Origin: Oligoflexia bacterium | GTDB taxonomy: Bacteria > Bdellovibrionota > UBA1018 | Direction of reading: 5' to 3' | Assembly: GCA_014378465.1 (NCBI GenBank) | Contig: JACMNQ010000026.1 | Span: forward strand, 1-49,731 | Length of the DNA stretch: 49,731 nucleotides | In this document: positions 45,295-49,731 of the stretch, in pieces | How the letters are laid out: each line of letters opens with the position of its first letter | Numbering within the stretch: the stretch's first letter is position 1 | The notes under the pieces: generated by a model | Told to the model about the DNA's origin: nothing | The model's input: the letters and a program-made list of their open reading frames with translations, nothing else | Database searches by the model: none | Position numbers and translations under genes: made by a program

Positions 45295-45867
45295 TCAGAC
45301 GGTGACTGTCTCGTGGTAAACGGGGTAATCCGTGTAACCTACCGCACCTTCGGCGTAGAAGGTTTCAAAATTCGGTGCATTCAGCGGCTGCTTGTTCCTG
45401 AAACGCTCCGGCAGATCCGGGTTCGACAGAAAGCTCACGCCGAAACCGACGGCATCCGCTTCGCCCTTGATCAGAACTTCTTCGGCGGTCTCCCGAGTGA
45501 AGCCTTCGTTGGCGATATACGCTCCCCCGAACTCCTTCTTGAGCTGAGGGCCGATTCGATTTTGACCCAGTGACTCCCGCGCGCAGATGAAAGCGATCTT
45601 TCGACGTCCCAGTTCCCGGGCGACATGACCAAAGGTGGCCGCCGGATCAGTGTCTCCCACCGAGTGCGCGTCACCCCGGGGTGCGAGATGCATCCCCACA
45701 CGCGAAGCTCCCCAGACCGAAACCACCGCGTCGGTCACTTCGAGCATGAGCTCGTTGGGGGTTCTGCCGTCCGCTCCCGTCGCGCGACTTCGAGTCAGCG
45801 GAGCGAGAATGACCCGATTTTTCAATTTCAAGTCGCCGAGCGTGGTGGGTTCCAGGAGTGGAGACAT
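45295..45867 (-). pseudogene. Old Yellow Enzyme family gene with in-frame internal deletion
   Basis: Only 190 residues against the usual 350-370. The N-terminus PTTLGDLKLKNRVILAPLTR is intact, through GRTPNEL. It then jumps directly to the C-terminal half (LEVTDAVVSVWGASRVGMHLAPRGDAH ... ANEGFTRETAEEVLIKGEADAVGFG). About 170 residues with the substrate His-Asn pair and barrel strands are missing, in frame. FMN phosphate-binding residues remain. An intact relative would reduce activated alkenes or nitro compounds with NAD(P)H; this one cannot form the barrel. Confidence 0.75.
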
Positions 45868-45989
45868 GGCGAAGGTTCCTCAGTTCAGAGATGAAAGTTC
45901 AATCCAGATCAGCTTCAAACTCTACCCTCCAGGGCGCCCGATGAACAGGTGACACAATCGCAAAACAATGTTGCACAACAGGAACGATC

Positions 45990-47156
45990 TCATTTCAGCC
46001 TGAGTTCCCATTTCAGCCGGCCGACCACTCTCCCGTTGATCTGGATCTCGAGAAAGTGCATGCCAGGATGATGAACTCGAGTGGTGATTTTCTTCAGGTG
46101 ATGACTTTTCACGATCGCCAGTTCGCCCCGCGCAGGCAGAGTCACCGTCCTGAGTTTGAAGACTTTCGGCGAGGTGCTTTGATTGGCCTTCACATAATGA
46201 ACGATGTAGTCGACCACGAGTTTCTGAGGCTTGGCGCAAGTGGATCGCACTTTGAATTCAAACTCCAGTCGTTCGCCGAGCTTGAGGATTTCCTGATGGA
46301 TCCGGAAAGCGCAGAAATCAAGTTGAGTCTGAGTGGAAACTCCCATGAGCTTCAGCGCCCCGGGATGACCGGCCTTGATCAGTGAACGAAGCGCACGGTG
46401 AACGATCCAGTCAATCTTCGCGGCGTGGGACTCTCCGTCTTTTTCTTTGCGCAGGCCTTCCTTTCGCCACCGGGCCAGAAGACGGACCACGAGCTCCGGG
46501 TGGTCCTTGGCAATGTCATTGAGGTGATTGGAAACACTCTTCCGGACATACAACTCAGGATCAAATTTCAGAAGTTCGAGAATTCGAACCGTGGGTGCGG
46601 GGTCGCGCACGAACTCATGAAGCTTTTCACCCCAGGGCAGTCGAGGCCTGCTGCCTTCAGAAGCCCAGCGCCGCACATCGACGTCCGGATCAAGAGCGCA
46701 GGCTTCAAGATAAGTCAGCGTTTCATTCTCGGCCTGAATCAGAAAAGGCCGAACCGCGAACTCTCCCGTGAAGTGACGGGTCAGTTCCCGCAGCGCATTG
46801 AGCGACTGAGGAACATGCGAAAGCCCATGAGTCTGAATGAAATCCGTGAAGGGCCAGAGATCAAAACTCTTCAGCTTCCCGGGACGCGCGGCCTTGAGCA
46901 GAATATCAAGCGCTTCAGGATAACTCTCCGGCAATTGGCGCCTGAGCTCGTCGCGGATCAGGCGCACTCGGGCTTTCATTTCAAGGCTTTCGAGCTCGCC
47001 TCGTAGTGCGGAAAATTTCTTCTGATCGAAGGCCGGATGGACTTTCGCGATTGCGACTCCCACCCTCCCAAGGAGTTCAGCCCCGAAGAGGTGCTTGAGG
47101 GCTGCCGGATTGTCCTCCCCCGAATCGACTGAGAGATTTTTCTTCGCGTCTTTCAT
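45990..47156 (-). CDS. AlkC-like DNA alkylation repair protein (HEAT-like plus Ig-like domain)
   Basis: A 388-residue protein. Residues about 20-270 form helical HEAT-like repeats (CALDPDVDVRRWASEGSRPRLPWG, LKFDPELYVRKSVSNHLND), typical of the AlkC/AlkD DNA glycosylases that excise N3- and N7-alkylpurines. The C-terminal ~100 residues are beta-rich (KLVVDYIVHYVKANQSTSPKVF, GRVVGRLKWEL), matching the Ig-like domain that distinguishes AlkC from AlkD. It stands alone on the minus strand. Assignment to AlkC rests on the domain order and the RRWASEGSRPRLPW block. Confidence 0.82.
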   Translation of the reverse strand: MKDAKKNLSVDSGEDNPAALKHLFGAELLGRVGVAIAKVHPAFDQKKFSALRGELESLEMKARVRLIRDELRRQLPESYPEALDILLKAARPGKLKSFDLWPFTDFIQTHGLSHVPQSLNALRELTRHFTGEFAVRPFLIQAENETLTYLEACALDPDVDVRRWASEGSRPRLPWGEKLHEFVRDPAPTVRILELLKFDPELYVRKSVSNHLNDIAKDHPELVVRLLARWRKEGLRKEKDGESHAAKIDWIVHRALRSLIKAGHPGALKLMGVSTQTQLDFCAFRIHQEILKLGERLEFEFKVRSTCAKPQKLVVDYIVHYVKANQSTSPKVFKLRTVTLPARGELAIVKSHHLKKITTRVHHPGMHFLEIQINGRVVGRLKWELRLK

Positions 47157-47343
47157 GATAGCGCTCCTGTACCTGCCTCAGCATGTCTCAAATCAGCTGA
47201 AAGGACCGTAAAAACCGCACAATTTGGACTTCAAATAATACCTGACGCTATCAATGCGGAAACTTGAAACACGACGCGTGACCTGGGTGAGTCACTCAGG
47301 TAGCCCGATTGAAACGGGGATGCGAATCCTGAGGAGATTTTTC

Positions 47344-47490
47344 ATGAAGAAGGCCGCAGTCCTTTTGCCCTTCTTTTCGATGATGCTGCTGTCCAGCCTC
47401 GCCCAGGACGGCGGAACCCGGGACATCAAAGCCGGTGAAGATGACCGCACGAGCTACGGCGGCCGTGTCGACTCAGAACTTTACGTTTAA
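47344..47490 (+). CDS. Small exported ORF interrupted by an in-frame TAA
   Basis: A 48-residue ORF with GAGGAGA six bases before the ATG. Signal peptide MKKAAVLLPFFSMMLLSSLA is followed by a short acidic segment (RDIKAGEDDRTSYGGR). The TAA at 47488-47490 is followed in the same frame by 49 coding-like codons (GEYCKSFSLLPTPITVACVG, KRAAKAGEIETRRYQEYR) ending at TGA 47638-47640. A second frame then reads Cys-rich text (SCMNSGGFECNQALQCYVV) to 47800. It looks like a decaying or stop-interrupted exported Cys protein, with a good terminator downstream. Confidence 0.55.
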   Translation: MKKAAVLLPFFSMMLLSSLAQDGGTRDIKAGEDDRTSYGGRVDSELYV

Positions 47491-47844
47491 CTGATCCCAG
47501 GTGAATATTGCAAATCCTTCTCCCTGCTCCCGACTCCGATCACTGTGGCGTGCGTTGGGAACGACGCGGAACGTAATGTGAAACGTGCTGCAAAAGCCGG
47601 TGAAATTGAAACTCGCCGCTACCAGGAATACCGTATTTGAACGAATCATTTCTGGGAATGCACTCCCGGAAGGCTCAGCACTCCTGCATGAACTCTGGAG
47701 GCTTCGAATGCAACCAGGCCCTCCAGTGCTACGTCGTGAGAAGAAGTCCATCCATGATGTGTGATTACATCATCCCACCGACTCCAGCCCAGCTTTACTG
47801 AGCTTCTCGAACTGGGCCCTTCGGCTTCTCTGAAATGATCACGA

Positions 47845-47878
47845 GGCCAGCAACGCAACAGGAGTTGCTGGCCTTTTT
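47845..47878 (+). terminator. Rho-independent terminator
   Basis: Perfect 10-bp stem GGCCAGCAAC/GTTGCTGGCC (47845-47854 and 47864-47873) with a 9-nt loop and TTTTT. It follows the stop-interrupted ORF. Confidence 0.88.
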
Positions 47879-48076
47879 CGTTTGAAAAAATCCGTCCTGT
47901 CACCCGTGGCAGAACTCCCCTGACAGTTTTGTCAGCTGACAAACAAGGCGGAGAAATTCCGCAGTGCTTTCAATCGGCCGGGTTTGGTACACACCCTGCT
48001 CTATTGGGATGCAACACCAACGCTCACTGAGCTTCGAAGAATTCGAGAGCTCAACGAGCCCACCCAGGAGACCTTC

Positions 48077-48757
48077 ATGAAATTACCTCACCTGGCCCAC
48101 CTGTCCGCACTTTCTTCCAAACTGGTCGCGACTCTCTTCGCCACTACCCTGACCCTGGCTTCGATCCCGGCCCTGGCCCTCGGGTTCGTCAGCACGGCGC
48201 ACGCCGATACCTCACGCGGAGAAGCACTCCAGAATCAAGGAATTCGGCTGAAAAGTGTGGAGAGGCAACTCGCCCTGCAGGATCAACAGATCCTCGACTA
48301 TTACCTCGCGGCCATCGACAGTGTGCTTTCTCGCTACCCAAGCCCCATGCCCAGCGCTTCGTTCATGTGCATCTCCGATGGTCAGAGCGGACCGTTTGAA
48401 CGCTTCACGCTGACCAATACCGCGACAGGCGCAACGCTCGGCAACCCGACCACCCTTGACACTTGCAGGAAGCTCCTCCTCGTTCAGAAGTATGATCTGA
48501 TCTGCCTCTCGAATGGCGAAAATGGACCCTTCGAAAAATTCGCGCCCTACGACACCGTACTCGGCAAATTTCTGGGCGGTCCTACCGCGTTCAAGACCTG
48601 TCAGACGATGGTCACCCGTTCCGAACCTTCCCTTCTCTGCACCTCAAATGGGGAAGGCGGGCCGTTTGAGAAGTTATCCCTCTATAACCGGAAACTGGAC
48701 CGCGCGATCGGTGGCGGCACTCAGCTCGAGCAATGCCTGAGCACGATCAGTCAATGA
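48077..48757 (+). CDS. Exported protein with three 45-residue Cys repeats
   Basis: A 226-residue protein. Signal peptide MKLPHLAHLSALSSKLVATL ends near AHA-DTSR. After a helical segment (SVERQLALQDQQILDYYLAA) come three tandem repeats at 96-134, 141-179 and 186-224. Each has the pattern C-x(n)-NGExGPFEKF-...-C; Cys pairs are 98/130, 143/175 and 188/220, always 32 residues apart, period 45. One disulfide per repeat is expected. AGGAGA lies six bases before the ATG. A hairpin terminator follows at 48830-48864. Family not recognised. Confidence 0.7.
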   Translation: MKLPHLAHLSALSSKLVATLFATTLTLASIPALALGFVSTAHADTSRGEALQNQGIRLKSVERQLALQDQQILDYYLAAIDSVLSRYPSPMPSASFMCISDGQSGPFERFTLTNTATGATLGNPTTLDTCRKLLLVQKYDLICLSNGENGPFEKFAPYDTVLGKFLGGPTAFKTCQTMVTRSEPSLLCTSNGEGGPFEKLSLYNRKLDRAIGGGTQLEQCLSTISQ

Positions 48758-48829
48758 TGGAGGGGCAGTGACTTCGGGACAGTGATCTCTGCAGCCCTGG
48801 CCTGCCTTTGAAATGAATCAGGACCTGCC

Positions 48830-48864
48830 TCAGCGAATGAACTCGCGAGACGCAGGTCCTTTTC
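48830..48864 (+). terminator. Terminator after the Cys-repeat gene
   Basis: AGGACCTGC (48830-48838) pairs with GCAGGTCCT (48852-48860), with an inner TCGCGA and TTTT after. It lies between convergent genes. Confidence 0.65.
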
Positions 48865-48873
48865 AAATTTGAA

Positions 48874-49731
48874 TCATTCCGTCACAAGCGAAACCACGAC
48901 ATTGGCCGATGCTTCAGCGACTCTTTCGAAGTAGGACAGGTTCATGCGGTCCATCTTGTCACAGGCCTTGTGGTAGCAGGGATTGGCGTCTCCACCGAAA
49001 AAGTTCTCCGACAGAACGATCGCGGGCATGCCGTTCTTCCAGAAAGCGGCGTGATCACTGCGGTCCGTGCAGGCACTGGTGATTTCGAGTCCGGTCCCAA
49101 GGCGGGTCACCACTGCCTTGAAAGCATCCACCATGAACTTTGAATCAGCGCGGTCGCACGAAATGACGTGAAATTTTCCATCATTCTTCGCATTGTAACC
49201 CATCATTTCCATTTCAAAGTCGCCCAGAATTTTTGCCTTCTCTCCATTTTTGACCAGAGACTTCGCGTAGGCGGAAGATCCCACCAGTCCAAGCTCCTCT
49301 TCATCAAAGGCCACGAAACGAACGGTGTGCTTCAGGTCCTTTCCCTTCAGAAGCTTGGCGGTGGCGAGCATCGCGACGACTCCCGTGCCATCATCATCCG
49401 CGCCCGCGTTGTTCACGGAATCATAGTGAGCGGAAACGACCAGGATTTTACCCGAAGTCCCGACTCGTTCCGCGATGAGATTGGATCCGGAACCGTAGTT
49501 CTGCTCAGACACCGTGAAACCGAAGGATTCGAACTCTTCTTTCAAAAATTGTCGAGCGGCAGTGCGCCCCGTCTTCTTTCCGCGATTGGCGAGAACCGGA
49601 TCCTTTTCACCCGAGAGCACGGTGAGAGAGTCAATCAGGTACCTGGTGTCGATCGTTGAGGTCGCCTCCAGCGGGGCCGAAAAGGCGCGCGCCCGCCGCG
49701 AATGTGGAGCCTCGCGGTAACTTTTGAAAGC
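48874..49731 (-). CDS. M28-family zinc metallopeptidase (5' end cut by window)
   Basis: The reading frame stays open to the window edge, so the start lies outside. Visible zinc ligands: H in VSAHYDS, D in GADDDGTG, E in FDEEELG, D in GDFEMEMMGY and H in CYHKACD; that is the full di-zinc set of aminopeptidase-like M28 enzymes. They cut N-terminal residues from peptides. The first codons in view (RYLIDSLTVLSGEK) resemble the usual propeptide boundary. A GTG at 49620 is an internal codon rather than the start. Convergent with the Cys-repeat gene. Confidence 0.85.
   Translation of the reverse strand, partial: AFKSYREAPHSRRARAFSAPLEATSTIDTRYLIDSLTVLSGEKDPVLANRGKKTGRTAARQFLKEEFESFGFTVSEQNYGSGSNLIAERVGTSGKILVVSAHYDSVNNAGADDDGTGVVAMLATAKLLKGKDLKHTVRFVAFDEEELGLVGSSAYAKSLVKNGEKAKILGDFEMEMMGYNAKNDGKFHVISCDRADSKFMVDAFKAVVTRLGTGLEITSACTDRSDHAAFWKNGMPAIVLSENFFGGDANPCYHKACDKMDRMNLSYFERVAEASANVVVSLVTE

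Overview
The window looks like chromosomal DNA of a Gram-negative, proteobacteria-like organism of moderately high GC. The signs are several outer-membrane-type lipoproteins and Sec-exported proteins, an OmpA/DUF4398 envelope protein, RadD, TerC, a GTP-dependent PEP carboxykinase and a LolCDE/MacB-like ABC set. I cannot fix the taxon. A Bdellovibrionota/Oligoflexia or deltaproteobacterial relative would fit, but that is a guess. I see no rRNA, tRNA, CRISPR array or insertion sequence. Decayed genes are unusually common: a response regulator, an Old Yellow Enzyme, a polysaccharide deacetylase, a PAS sensor, an alpha/beta hydrolase, an AraC-like fragment, and two exported ORFs with in-frame stops.

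Layout. 1-2332: mobile mystery protein pair mmpA/mmpB (XRE regulator plus Fic protein) behind three phased palindromes, then a convergent WYL regulator. 2506-3504: a tRNA-dihydrouridine synthase, followed by an apparently empty stretch to 3989. 3990-9407 (minus): a tightly packed five-gene operon of isonitrile synthase, Fe(II)/2-oxoglutarate oxygenase, FAD monooxygenase, ATP-grasp ligase and HAD phosphatase. I read this as an isonitrile natural-product cluster; it is the most exciting locus here. 9408-10023: gene remnants and a katG control region with an OxyR-type box. 10024-12387: an exported catalase-peroxidase with a terminator. 12481-18018: two copies of a SOUL heme-binding gene in direct orientation, enclosing terC, a NhaR-like LysR gene, an HPF-like gene overlapping a lipoprotein carbonic anhydrase, and a dead response regulator.

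18261-27363: an exported protein with an in-frame TAG, radD, trehalase overlapping tail-to-tail with an ADP-ribosylglycohydrolase, and pckG with an AspT-family transporter 4 nt downstream. 27719-30423: membrane fusion protein, FtsX-like permease and ATPase operon. 30637-36730: two unknown ORFs, a YahK-like alcohol dehydrogenase, glutathione peroxidase, a SWIM/J-domain protein with a partner, a membrane protein, and the OmpA lipoprotein.

37042-43027: a cupredoxin-like protein, a LysE exporter, a truncated sensor, a periplasmic histidine phosphatase, and an apparent redox operon of tyrosinase-like copper lipoprotein, cytochrome c and four-helix membrane protein, ending in a deacetylase that has lost its start codon. 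43073-49731: a CdiI-like/YjdM domain fusion, two divergent exported proteins, a deleted Old Yellow Enzyme, an AlkC-like DNA repair protein, a stop-interrupted small exported ORF, a three-repeat Cys protein, and an M28 peptidase cut by the window edge.
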